DNA of 64,000 nucleotides from Methanobacteriaceae archaeon (GTDB taxonomy: Archaea > Methanobacteriota > Methanobacteria > Methanobacteriales > Methanobacteriaceae). Positions 56,870 through 64,000 of this stretch are shown here, in pieces. How positions within the stretch are numbered: the first letter of the stretch is position 1; every line of letters begins with the position of its first letter. The position numbers and the translations under genes were made by a program. The stretch is taken from NCBI GenBank assembly GCA_020854915.1, contig JAHKLT010000026.1, forward strand, positions 28,551-92,550, given 5' to 3'. A model generated the notes under the pieces. It searched no databases and had not been told where the DNA came from. It worked only from the letters and a program-made list of their open reading frames with translations.

Positions 56870-57979
56870 ATGGTTAAATTTGCAAATAGAGTAAAATCAA
56901 TTGAATTATCTCAAATTAGAAAAATGTTTGAAATTAAAAATGAAAAATCTATTAATTTAGGAATTGGTGAACCTGATTTTAATGTTCCTGAAAATATAAA
57001 AATAGCTATGAAAAATGCAATAGATAATAATTTTTCTCATTATACTCCCAATAAAGGGTTTTTAGATTTAAGAGAAGAAATAGCTAAAAAATTTCAAAAA
57101 GAAAATAATATTAAAACAAATCCAGAAAACATTATAGTAAGTTCTGGTGCAAGTGAAGCATTATATTTATGTAGTCAAAGTTTGTTTAATAAAGATGATG
57201 AAGTAATTATCCCAAATCCAGGATTTTTATCTTACGAAGCTTGTGTTAAATTATCAGAAGCCAAACCTATTCCAATTGATTGTAAAATAGAAAATAATTT
57301 TAAATTAAAAGCTGAAGATTTAGAAAATAAAATTAGTAAAAATACAAAAGCTTTAATATTGAATTCACCTTCAAATCCAACAGGAGCTATTATAGATAAA
57401 GAAGATATAAAAGCTATTGCTGATTTATCTATTGATTATAATTTTATGGTTATTTCTGATGAAATTTATGAAAAAATTATCTATGAAAAAAAACATTATT
57501 CAGTAGGAGAATATAGTGATAATGTAATAACCATCAATGGTTTTTCAAAAACATATGCTATGACAGGTCATAGAATAGCTTACTTAACTGGAAATGAAGA
57601 TATTATAGAAGAATTATTAAAAGTTCATCAATATTGTATCGCTTGTGCAAATTCTGTTGCACAAAAAGGAGCTTATGAAGCATTAACTGGTAGTCAAAAA
57701 TCCGTTTTTAATATGGTTAAAGAATTTAAAAGAAGAAGAGATTTGATGATTGATAGTTTAAATGATATGAATTATAAATGTGTTAAATCAGAAGGTGCCT
57801 TTTATGCATTCCCTAAAATAGAAAATTCAGAAGATTTTGTTTTAAAAGCAGCAAAAGCTGGAGTTATAACTGTTCCTGGAATTGCATTTGGTTCTTTAGG
57901 TAACGACCATGTTAGAATGTCATTTGCAAACTCATATGAAAATATTGAAAAATCTATGGATATTTTAAGAAAAATTTAA
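56870..57979 (+). CDS. Class I/II aminotransferase (aspartate-type)
   Basis: This 369-residue PLP enzyme of fold type I has INLGIGEPDFNVPENI, SSGASEALYLCSQSL, NSPSNPTGAII with the conserved Asn, SDEIYEKIIYE (cofactor aspartate), and the lysine motif INGFSKTYAMTGHRIAYL. The arginine for substrate carboxylate lies in NDHVRMSFANSYEN. The best guess is an aspartate or aromatic aminotransferase; the exact amino donor cannot be told. The gene begins 16 bases after the radical SAM gene and ends five bases before the CDF gene. Confidence 0.9.
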   Translation: MVKFANRVKSIELSQIRKMFEIKNEKSINLGIGEPDFNVPENIKIAMKNAIDNNFSHYTPNKGFLDLREEIAKKFQKENNIKTNPENIIVSSGASEALYLCSQSLFNKDDEVIIPNPGFLSYEACVKLSEAKPIPIDCKIENNFKLKAEDLENKISKNTKALILNSPSNPTGAIIDKEDIKAIADLSIDYNFMVISDEIYEKIIYEKKHYSVGEYSDNVITINGFSKTYAMTGHRIAYLTGNEDIIEELLKVHQYCIACANSVAQKGAYEALTGSQKSVFNMVKEFKRRRDLMIDSLNDMNYKCVKSEGAFYAFPKIENSEDFVLKAAKAGVITVPGIAFGSLGNDHVRMSFANSYENIEKSMDILRKI

Positions 57980-57983
57980 AAAA

Positions 57984-58892
57984 ATGAAAAATGAAGAAAG
58001 ATTAAAAGAAGGAAAAAAAGCTGCTTTAATTGGAATAATTGGAAATATATTTTTAACATTTTTTAATATTGCTGTTGGAATAATTTCAGGAAGTTATGCA
58101 TTAATATCAGAAGGATTACACACCTTTTCAGATATAATTACATCAGTAATATCTTATATAGGTTTTAGAATTGGACAAAGGCCTGCAGATAAAGAACACC
58201 CCTTTGGACATGGAAGATCCGAAGCAATAGCTGGATTAATAATTGTCTTATTTTTAGCTATGGTATCATATGAAATCTTAACTGGAGCTATAGATAAAAT
58301 TTTAAACTACGAAGACATAATAACTCCAAATTATTTAGCAGCTATTATGGCTTTTATTGGAATAATTATTAACACACTAACTAGTAGATACATAATATCT
58401 CTTGGAAAAAAAATCAATAGTCCAGCAATTGTTGCAGATGGAAACCATCAAAAGGTTGATATTTACTCATCAATAGCTATTTTAGCTAGTGTTATAATTT
58501 CTCAATTAGGATTTCCTATATTTGATCCAATAGTTGGATTTATAATAGGTATTTTAATTTTAAAAACTGCTTTTGAAGTAGGTATTGAAAATGTTAATAA
58601 TATTATGGGAAAAGTTTCTTCAAAAGAATTAATTAATGAAATAAAATCTTCTGCCCTTTCTGTAAATCATGTTTTAGGTGTTCATAATATAAAAGTAGAT
58701 TATTTTGGAACATATGCTATTGTATCTCTACATATTGATCTTGATTCAAAATTAACTTTAGTTGAATCCCATGAAATTGTTCATAATGTGCAAAACAATG
58801 TATCAGAAGAAATAGCTATTGTTAAATCTGTAACTGTACATGCTTGTCCATATGGAGAAATTTATAATCATAAACAAGAAATCGATATTTAA
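57984..58892 (+). CDS. Cation diffusion facilitator (CDF) transporter
   Basis: This 302-residue metal/proton antiporter of the CDF family has six membrane helices in residues 12-205. Metal-site signatures are SEGLHTFSDIITSVISYIG (helix 2, HxxxD) and VADGNHQKVDIYSSIAILAS (helix 5, HxxxD), with the HPFGHGRSEAIAGL loop. A C-terminal cytosolic domain (from about 210) has HNIKVDYFGTYAIVSLHIDL and HVHA-like VTVHACPYGEI. The likely substrate is zinc, iron or manganese. No Shine-Dalgarno is seen; it is four bases behind the aminotransferase. Confidence 0.9.
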   Translation: MKNEERLKEGKKAALIGIIGNIFLTFFNIAVGIISGSYALISEGLHTFSDIITSVISYIGFRIGQRPADKEHPFGHGRSEAIAGLIIVLFLAMVSYEILTGAIDKILNYEDIITPNYLAAIMAFIGIIINTLTSRYIISLGKKINSPAIVADGNHQKVDIYSSIAILASVIISQLGFPIFDPIVGFIIGILILKTAFEVGIENVNNIMGKVSSKELINEIKSSALSVNHVLGVHNIKVDYFGTYAIVSLHIDLDSKLTLVESHEIVHNVQNNVSEEIAIVKSVTVHACPYGEIYNHKQEIDI

Positions 58893-58899
58893 AAATAAA

Positions 58900-58984
58900 C
58901 GCCGGGAACGGGATTTGAACCCGTGTGATCCAAGGGATCATCGGATTAGCAGTCCGACGCCGTACCAGGCTGGGCCATCCCGAC
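58900..58984 (-). tRNA. tRNA-Ser (anticodon GCT)
   Basis: The 85-base class II tRNA has acceptor stem GTCGGGA/TCCCGGC (one G-T pair) with discriminator G. The anticodon stem CGGA/TCCG holds loop CTGCTAA, giving GCT (complement at 58948-58950). A long variable arm and a T-arm with GGGTTCAAATCCC follow. CCA is not encoded. It lies about 100 bases behind the SRP RNA on the same strand, a linkage known in Methanobacteriales, and is probably co-transcribed and processed. Confidence 0.96.
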
Positions 58985-59082
58985 AATAGATAATAAACAT
59001 GTTATAAATCACTATCTTTAATTTGTAAAAACATGCTTATAAAGATATTGATATGAATAATATTTTTAAATGGCATGCTTAA

Positions 59083-59378
59083 GAGTGGACTAGTCTCGAA
59101 AAAAAGAGTTATCTGAAAAAAACAACTCCATTCCGTTATTCTACAAGCATTAATTGTAATTAGTAGAGCTGCTCCCTTCCGGGCCTGACACATTCCTAAA
59201 ACAAAGATAATTTCCAGTTACCCTACAGTAAAAGTATTATCACCATTAATCCTGTAGGACGAAACTTCTATGTTGCTTTTCCAGGCTCATAATCCTCTTG
59301 AAAAGCCGCCTCTTAAACTTCAACTGCATCAAAGGGGATGTATGCTAACAGAGGACCCCTAACCCTCCAGTCTAGCCA
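59083..59378 (-). ncRNA. ffs: Signal recognition particle 7S RNA
   Basis: The S domain with the conserved helix-8 motif CCGGAAGGGAGCAGC lies at 59168-59189 (minus strand). The start GGCTAGACTGGAGGG (near 59377) and the end GAGACTAGTCC (near 59085) can pair imperfectly to close the molecule. The length of about 295 bases fits archaeal SRP RNA. TTTATATAAT about 27 bases upstream of the 5' end is a good TATA box. Exact ends are estimates. Small reading frames in this stretch are not genes. Confidence 0.93.
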
Positions 59379-59399
59379 AAATAAATATATGTTTTAATA

Positions 59400-59412
59400 T
59401 TATATAAACCTT
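59400..59412 (-). promoter_or_regulatory. TATA box of the 7S RNA/tRNA-Ser unit
   Basis: On the minus strand TTTATATAAT lies about 25-30 bases before the inferred 7S RNA 5' end, the usual distance for archaeal TBP sites. It falls in the 47-base gap behind the CBS-domain gene. Confidence 0.55.
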
Positions 59413-59425
59413 TTTAAAAATAATA

Positions 59426-59815
59426 TTATGAAATAGCTTTTAAAATATCCCCATCTGATATTATACCTATCAAATTACCATTTTCAACAACAGGTAATTG
59501 GTTTAAAATATTATTTTCTTGGGCACCATCTTTCATAATTTTAATAGCTTCATCTAAAGTTTTATCAGAACTAACAGAAACGACATTCTTAACCATAACT
59601 TTATTTACTTGAGTTCCTAATTCATACTTATCTAAAATTAAATTATGACCCAAATCTGTAGCTGTAATAATACCTACCATCTTATCATTTTCCATAACAG
59701 GCATTGCACTAACTTTTTTTTTCATTAATTTTTCAAATGCAAAAACTACATCTTCAGATGAATCAACAGTAATTACATCAGTTATCATAACATCTTTAAC
59801 TTTTTTGCTCAACAT
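59426..59815 (-). CDS. CBS-domain pair protein
   Basis: This 129-residue protein consists of two CBS domains in tandem (about 5-60 and 68-128). Each has the pattern VKDVMI...TV followed by MPVMENDKMVGIITATDLG or LPVVENGNLIGIISDGDIL. CBS pairs bind adenosine nucleotides or SAM and act as regulators. The ATG at 59815, behind ATGGTGGA, is chosen. The gene starts inside the last codons of the 2-phosphoglycerate kinase gene (about 20 bases overlap), so it may regulate or be co-expressed with that enzyme; this is inference. Confidence 0.9.
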   Translation of the reverse strand: MLSKKVKDVMITDVITVDSSEDVVFAFEKLMKKKVSAMPVMENDKMVGIITATDLGHNLILDKYELGTQVNKVMVKNVVSVSSDKTLDEAIKIMKDGAQENNILNQLPVVENGNLIGIISDGDILKAIS

Positions 59816-60710
59816 CATCCATTCCACCATATTTTTCAGTAATATAAATAATCATATCGTCTACAGTTTTTATAACATCAATATTTTCAATAAGTTTAGA
59901 ATCATATTTTTCAGACTGATTGATTATATAATCATGAGTTTTTCTTATTGAATCAAAATTATCTAAATAATGTCCCAAAGGACGTTTAGCCCATCTTTCC
60001 CTGCCCCTTGAATAAAATCTATTTCTATGCATATTCTCATCATTTAAACATAAACTAAATAAAACAACGTTTTCTTTTTTTAATAAAGTTTGTTTTATAA
60101 ATCCTGGAACAATATGAACCCCTTCAATAACAATACTTATCCCTTCTTTCAAAGCTCTATCAATTACACCCTCAATACCAACATTGACTGTGTCAACATG
60201 ATCGATAAATCCAGTTAGAACTTTATCTGGATCACCAGGAGGTAATACTCTCATACCTTTATATGCTGTGAAACTAGATTCATGAATAACTGGACTTAAT
60301 TCTTTAGATACAATTTTACGCATAACTTCCCTAATCATATCTGTACTAATCATATTTTTAATTGCTAAGCGATTTGCAATCTCAAAAGCAATAGAAGAAG
60401 TTCCAACACCAGAAGCACCACCGATTAAAATTATTAAAGGGTCTTTAGAATTTCTAATTTTTCTCCAAGTAACATATTTCTTAGCAATATATGGATCTTC
60501 TTTATTAAGTTCGTTTATTACAATTTGAACCAAATCTTCAATAGATATCATAGAGACATTACTTTCTAATAATTTAGATTCAATATATGATGCTAATCTA
60601 TAAGCTTTATTAGAACCTAAATCTGCTGTAATAAGTGAACGAGCTAGCACACCTTTAGAAAAAGGTTCATTATATTCTTCACCATCAACATCCCCATGTA
60701 TCATTATCAT
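59796..60710 (-). CDS. pgk2: 2-phosphoglycerate kinase
   Basis: This enzyme makes 2,3-diphosphoglycerate, the precursor of cyclic 2,3-diphosphoglycerate in methanobacteria. The 304-residue protein has an N-terminal ATP-cone-like domain (about 1-85, beginning with a GEEYNEPFSKGVLARSL stretch). The kinase follows with P-loop IGGASGVGTSSIAFEIANRL, STDMIREVMR, and IEGVHIVPGF, and the C-terminal RERWAKRPLGHYLDNF. Starts at 60710 or 60704 are possible. A perfect inverted repeat surrounds its TATA-like element. It overlaps the CBS-domain gene. Confidence 0.9.
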   Translation of the reverse strand: MIMIHGDVDGEEYNEPFSKGVLARSLITADLGSNKAYRLASYIESKLLESNVSMISIEDLVQIVINELNKEDPYIAKKYVTWRKIRNSKDPLIILIGGASGVGTSSIAFEIANRLAIKNMISTDMIREVMRKIVSKELSPVIHESSFTAYKGMRVLPPGDPDKVLTGFIDHVDTVNVGIEGVIDRALKEGISIVIEGVHIVPGFIKQTLLKKENVVLFSLCLNDENMHRNRFYSRGRERWAKRPLGHYLDNFDSIRKTHDYIINQSEKYDSKLIENIDVIKTVDDMIIYITEKYGGMDDVEQKS

Positions 60711-60738
60711 TGTAAACACTACTTTTTAAAAAAAAATA

Positions 60739-60760
60739 TTAAGAATTTTTATATTCTTAA
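60739..60760 (-). promoter_or_regulatory. Inverted repeat around the TATA box of the 2-phosphoglycerate kinase gene
   Basis: TTAAGAAT (60739-60746) and ATTCTTAA (60753-60760) form a perfect 8-bp inverted repeat around TTTTAT, whose complement supplies the TATA-like ATAAAA. The centre lies about 40 bases before the start at 60710. Overlap of a palindrome with the TBP site is a common layout for archaeal repressor operators. That function is inferred. Confidence 0.5.
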
Positions 60761-60799
60761 CAATAATTATTAAGTTATGTTTAATAAAATTTTTTATTT

Positions 60800-60823
60800 G
60801 ATTCTAACCGAAAAATTAGAATC
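60800..60823. other. 8-bp inverted repeat in the MFS-pgk2 gap
   Basis: GATTCTAA and TTAGAATC pair perfectly around an eight-base loop, CCGAAAAA. It lies 73-96 bases past the MFS stop and about 90 bases ahead of the 2-phosphoglycerate kinase start. It may end the MFS transcript or be a second operator. There is no long T-run after it. Confidence 0.5.
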
Positions 60824-60895
60824 ATAAATCTAGCTATGATATTAATCTAATATGTAGTATTATTTAAAAATTAAAGAAATGATTTCATGAAAAAA

Positions 60896-62287
60896 TTATC
60901 CTTCATGAATATTGAATTGATCCTTTGATTTAATCCCAACAAGTGATGCAAATATAGCTATTATACAAGCTATTGTTGAAACTACACAAGCAATTTGTGA
61001 ACTTAGTATAAGAAGGTGAAAATTACTAGGTACAATAGTTACATTACCCATAACAATTGCAAAAATTACTGTAAGCATACCTAAACTTAAAGACTGACCA
61101 ATAACTCTAACAGTAGCAACAGAAGCAGATGCTATTGGAGTGTATTTTTTTGGAACAGAACTCATTATTGCATTTGTATTAGGTGAAGAGAATAATCCAT
61201 AGCCTACACCTTGTAAAAACATAGCAATAACTATTATATATAATGGCAAAGATTTACTTAAGAAACATAGAATAAATAAAGCAATTGTTACAAGACTCAT
61301 CCCTAAAGCAGCTAATTTTTGAGGGTTAATTTTATCAGATAATCTACCAGCATATGGTGCAATTATTGCCATCATCAATGGAGTTATAATTAAAAAAAAT
61401 CCTGCTGTTTGAGAATCCATCCCCCTAACATATTGTAGATAATAATTTAGAATATAAGTAATCACAAATGTAGCAAAATAACTAATTAATGATGCAATAT
61501 TCGATGATAAAAATTTAGAATTTTTAAATAATCCCATATCAAATACAGGATATTTAATTTTAAGTTCCAATATAACAAATAATACAAGTGAAATCACCCC
61601 AATAACAGCAAGAATCATTCCTAAAAATTCATTTAAAATACTAAATCCATATATAAAAGAAAAAATACCTATACTAAATAATATTGACCCTTTTTTATCA
61701 AATGGTTCATTTTCAGATATTGTTTTCCATTCTCCTTTAATTTTTATTATTGTTATTATTAAAATAAATACAATTAAAGGAATAGCTATAAAGAATACAC
61801 TTCTCCATCCTAAATTATAGTTTAAAAGACCTCCTAAAACAGGTGCTAAAGATAATCCAATATAAACACCAGCAGTAATGAATCCTACACCTTTACCTCT
61901 TTCTTGAGGAGGTAAAGCTTCTACAACTAAAGACATAGAACATACATTTAAAATTGCAGCACCTACACCTTGAAAAGCCCTAAAAAACAACAAGGAATAC
62001 GAAGAAAAAGATAATGCTACACCAATAGAACCTAATAAAAGTACAAATATTCCAATGATTAAAAATTTTTTAAGTCCAAATTTTTGTGAAATCTTCCCAA
62101 TAGGTACTGATAAAATAGCTATTGCTAAAAGATATATAGTTGCAACCCAATTTTGAAGTATATTACTCATAAAAAATTCTTTAGAAAATTCAGGTAAAAG
62201 TATAGCAGTAACTGATGTAAAAAAAGCTACAGTAAAAGAAATCATCATTGAAACTATTAAAACATAATCTTTTGTTTTTAATTCCAC
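60896..62287 (-). CDS. MFS multidrug/solute transporter (DHA2-like)
   Basis: This 463-residue major facilitator protein has about 14 hydrophobic helices, which suggests the DHA2 (EmrB/QacA) branch. Markers are ATIYLLAIAILSVPIGKISQ and KFGLKK (the loop 2-3 motif), FFRAFQGVGAAILNVCSMSL in helix 4, and a motif-C-like VYIGLSLAPVLGGLLNYNLG in helix 5. The start is GTG at 62287 behind AAGGTG. Substrate is unknown; drug, bile-salt or small-solute export is typical. It stands 15 bases after the phosphoesterase gene and may be co-transcribed with it. Confidence 0.88.
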   Translation of the reverse strand: MELKTKDYVLIVSMMISFTVAFFTSVTAILLPEFSKEFFMSNILQNWVATIYLLAIAILSVPIGKISQKFGLKKFLIIGIFVLLLGSIGVALSFSSYSLLFFRAFQGVGAAILNVCSMSLVVEALPPQERGKGVGFITAGVYIGLSLAPVLGGLLNYNLGWRSVFFIAIPLIVFILIITIIKIKGEWKTISENEPFDKKGSILFSIGIFSFIYGFSILNEFLGMILAVIGVISLVLFVILELKIKYPVFDMGLFKNSKFLSSNIASLISYFATFVITYILNYYLQYVRGMDSQTAGFFLIITPLMMAIIAPYAGRLSDKINPQKLAALGMSLVTIALFILCFLSKSLPLYIIVIAMFLQGVGYGLFSSPNTNAIMSSVPKKYTPIASASVATVRVIGQSLSLGMLTVIFAIVMGNVTIVPSNFHLLILSSQIACVVSTIACIIAIFASLVGIKSKDQFNIHEG

Positions 62288-62302
62288 TTAAACACCTTAA
62301 AA

Positions 62303-62980
62303 TTATAAAGAAATTATTTCAATAGAGTATTCATTGTTTTCATCAATATTAATTAAAATAGCCCCATTATTCTCTAAAATACCTGGATTTGCAACTATTG
62401 TTCCATTAATTTTATCAATAGATTTTGCTTCATGAATATGGCCACACAAATTAATATCAAAGTTGAAATTTTTAATTATATCCAAAATAGCATGACTTCC
62501 AACATGATCTCCATTTTCAACTAAATCAGCCTTAGAATTAAATGGTGGTGCATGAGTTAACAATATTTTAATTTTATTGTCATCATTATAAATTTTTTTA
62601 TTTTCTGAAATTAAATTAGATATATCTTCATATATTTTATCATCTTCAACTTCACCAGGAGTATCAAAAGGAGTAGGATTTGAGCCACCATATCCAAAAA
62701 TAGCTAAATTTTCATAGACTACAACATTGTTATGTGTGCATAAAGCTCCAGAGTCTTTTATTGCATTACAAACCCCTTCAACATCACAATTACCAGGAAT
62801 AGCTATAACATTGCAATCATGATTTAATAATTTTTTAATAAAAGTATCAACAAAATCTAATGGCCCAAAATTAGTTATATCCCCTGAAATAATAAGTAAA
62901 TCAATATCATTATTATTTAAATATTTATTTAGATTTTCATTTTCTCTACTATGTACATCACTAATTTCTAAAATTTTCAT
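62303..62980 (-). CDS. Metallophosphoesterase
   Basis: This calcineurin-like phosphoesterase (225 residues from the ATG at 62980, behind TTGTGATT) has the complete metal-site series: ISDVHSREN (DxH), ISGDITNFG (GDxxxxG), IPGNCDVEG (GNCD), LTHAPPF (H) and CGHIHEAKSI (GHxH). The family hydrolyses phosphodiesters or phosphomonoesters; the substrate is unknown. It follows the DUF2096-type gene with a 16-base gap. Confidence 0.9.
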   Translation of the reverse strand: MKILEISDVHSRENENLNKYLNNNDIDLLIISGDITNFGPLDFVDTFIKKLLNHDCNVIAIPGNCDVEGVCNAIKDSGALCTHNNVVVYENLAIFGYGGSNPTPFDTPGEVEDDKIYEDISNLISENKKIYNDDNKIKILLTHAPPFNSKADLVENGDHVGSHAILDIIKNFNFDINLCGHIHEAKSIDKINGTIVANPGILENNGAILINIDENNEYSIEIISL

Positions 62981-62996
62981 AAAAATCACAAAATAC

Positions 62997-63521
62997 TTAT
63001 TCTTTAAAAAAAGGAGCCATCTCTTTTAATCCTGATTGAACATTAGCTTTATCTCCATAAAAAGCAATAGTTTTATCATCATCAAATTCAATTATAACAC
63101 CATTATATTCAGCTATTTCCTGAACTCTTTCTTCAGCTAATGGTTTATTAAGATTAATTCTTCCAGAAGACATTCCAGGAGGAGTATTAATTAAGAATTT
63201 AGATTTAGAATCTGGCATTTCATATATTTCTTCACCAAGATTAACTCTCTTAAGTTTATCCATCCATTCTTCTAAATAATCATCAGATATATCTTTTGCA
63301 ATATCTAATAAATAATCTTGAGTTTCCCTAATTGCCATATCAGCTCTTGCTAATTCGTTAATCATATCAGGATGGCTTGTATCTTTTTTATAAAAATTAA
63401 TAGACGATCTAGCAAGAGCAATATCTTTATTTATATAATTTGGAATTTCATATCCCTTTTTTTTCAAATCTGTTAAAAGATTTACATTAACTAACCAATT
63501 TTGCTCTGAAGGTAAGCTCAT
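62997..63521 (-). CDS. DUF2096-type conserved methanogen protein
   Basis: This 174-residue protein matches my memory of DUF2096, a methanogen-restricted family. It is mostly helical in the first 110 residues (LPSEQNWLVNVNLLTDLKKK, ELARADMAIRETQDYLLDIA). A beta-rich end follows (GRINLNKPLAEERVQEIAEY, EFDDDKTIAFYGDKANVQSG). Function is unknown. Its ATG overlaps the stop of the preceding gene (ATGA), and its SD AGGTGG is part of a perfect palindrome AGGTGGCCACCT. Confidence 0.7.
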   Translation of the reverse strand: MSLPSEQNWLVNVNLLTDLKKKGYEIPNYINKDIALARSSINFYKKDTSHPDMINELARADMAIRETQDYLLDIAKDISDDYLEEWMDKLKRVNLGEEIYEMPDSKSKFLINTPPGMSSGRINLNKPLAEERVQEIAEYNGVIIEFDDDKTIAFYGDKANVQSGLKEMAPFFKE

Positions 63522-63784
63522 AGGTGGCCACCTAATATTTTCAAAGTAGTATGGTTAATCTTAGCATCAGCTTCTACCAATTCTTCTTTAATTTCATCTA
63601 GTGTTTCATAAGAATCTAGGAAAAGCACATGATGACTGTCAGTACCAGTAATATCAAGTATAGCTATTTCATCATCATCTTTTATTTCTTTTTTATCTAT
63701 AGTTGCTTTAAATTGTACATAAGGTCCATATTCTTCAGGTAAATCCTTGAATTTAAAAATTCCACCTAGTGTTGCAATAAACAT
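63518..63784 (-). CDS. Small conserved archaeal protein (possibly DUF749)
   Basis: This 88-residue protein starts at the ATG at 63784 behind TTGGTGAA. It is a predicted alpha/beta protein with FIATLGGIFKFKDLPEEYGP, an acidic middle and DITGTDSHHVLFLDSYETLD, which contains a His pair. I think it belongs to DUF749, but this is recall, not a search. It overlaps the DUF2096-type gene by four bases, so the two are translationally coupled and probably work together. Confidence 0.6.
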   Translation of the reverse strand: MFIATLGGIFKFKDLPEEYGPYVQFKATIDKKEIKDDDEIAILDITGTDSHHVLFLDSYETLDEIKEELVEADAKINHTTLKILGGHL

Positions 63785-63889
63785 AAGTTTCACCAAAAAT
63801 TAATTTCATTATATACTAACAAAATTTATTTTTTATTATATAAAAAGATTTTGAATGAATGAGGTTGTAAAGTTTTGTGGAGTTTTTTG
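63785..63889. other. Gap before the transposase fragment
   Basis: This 105-base stretch holds the promoter of the 88-residue gene (AT-rich up to about 63848). After that the composition changes sharply to T/G-rich sequence, which probably belongs to the end of an insertion sequence whose gene starts beyond the window. I cannot define the terminal repeat from one end. Confidence 0.4.
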
Positions 63890-64000
63890 TTAAAGTTGGT
63901 TTTTTGTCATTTTAAGTGCTAGGTATTCTAGTAGTCCTTCTGTTGTTTTGTATTTTTTCTTGTTTTGGTGTTTTGTGCTGTTGCTGTACCATTGTTCTGC
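63890..64000 (-). mobile_element. Insertion-sequence transposase, C-terminal fragment (runs off the window)
   Basis: On the minus strand the last 111 bases encode 36 codons and a TAA. The residues run AEQWYSNSTKHQNKKKYKTT, then EGLLEYLALKMTKNQL. The pattern E-x-W-Y-S...K-x-x-x-T-x-E-G-L-L-x-Y-L resembles DDE transposase C-termini. The T/G-rich plus strand differs from the neighbouring genes, as for a foreign element. The IS family cannot be named. The rest of the gene lies beyond position 64000. Confidence 0.55.

Noticed and set aside
59002..59193. 63-codon reading frame on the minus strand
   Set aside because: It lies in the SRP 7S RNA, which shows the conserved helix-8 motif and a TATA box at the right distance.
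1..64000. CRISPR arrays, rRNA genes and provirus
   Set aside because: No regularly spaced repeats, no rRNA-like GC-rich blocks and no phage structural genes were seen on either strand.

Overview
The window is from a strongly AT-rich methanogenic archaeon of the order Methanobacteriales, most like Methanobrevibacter. Three things point there: coenzyme M biosynthesis genes with Hdr-type proteins, a surface protein with pseudomurein-binding repeats, and an archaeal S10-spc-alpha ribosomal supercluster continued by mevalonate-pathway genes. Many genes carry an upstream GGTGAT/GAGG Shine-Dalgarno (SD). The GTG inside GGTGAT is easily misread as a start codon, so several starts here are moved downstream. 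TTG starts are frequent.

Region 1 (1-7.2 kb): comA, a DUF39/ferredoxin protein (methanogenesis marker 16 type, probably the last coenzyme M step) and an hdrC-hdrB-hdrA set run rightwards. They converge on comD-comE. The Hdr set is an atypical paralogue. HdrB has lost one cysteine of its second CCG motif. HdrA carries a C-terminal MvhD-like domain with no cysteines. I propose this is a dedicated thiol-forming or electron-supply complex for coenzyme M synthesis.

Region 2 (7.2-37.1 kb, all minus strand): read in the direction of transcription it holds a SPOUT methyltransferase, rpl3-4-23-2, rps19, rpl22, rps3, rpl29, aIF1, rnp1, rps17, rpl14, rpl24, rps4e, rpl5, rps14, rps8, rpl6, rpl32e, rpl19e, rpl18, rps5, rpl30, rpl15, secY, adk, a DUF106 protein, rpl34e, cmk, rpl14e and truB. 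A small MITE-like element and tRNA-Ser(GGA) follow. Then come rps13-4-11, rpoD, rpl18e, rpl13, rps9, rpoN, rpoK, eno, a ferredoxin, rps2, mvk, ipk, fni, rnj, idsA and finally comD-comE.

Region 3 (37-51.4 kb): housekeeping and conserved archaeal genes in short units. They include a METTL5-like methyltransferase, pycA-birA, a SelA-like PLP enzyme, the fumarase beta subunit, DUF2070, RqcH/NFACT, UPF0173, two overlapping class III-signal pilin-like genes, an eight-cluster polyferredoxin and archaeal coaD.

Region 4 (51.5-64 kb): a 1092-residue secreted protein (Ig-like repeats, pseudomurein-binding repeats, transglutaminase-type peptidase) that appears to start at ATT. It is followed by a radical SAM protein, an aminotransferase, a CDF transporter, tRNA-Ser(GCT) next to the SRP 7S RNA, a CBS protein, 2-phosphoglycerate kinase, an MFS transporter, a phosphoesterase and two methanogen-specific small proteins. 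The last 111 bases hold the C-terminus of a probable transposase that runs off the window. No CRISPR array, rRNA or provirus was seen.
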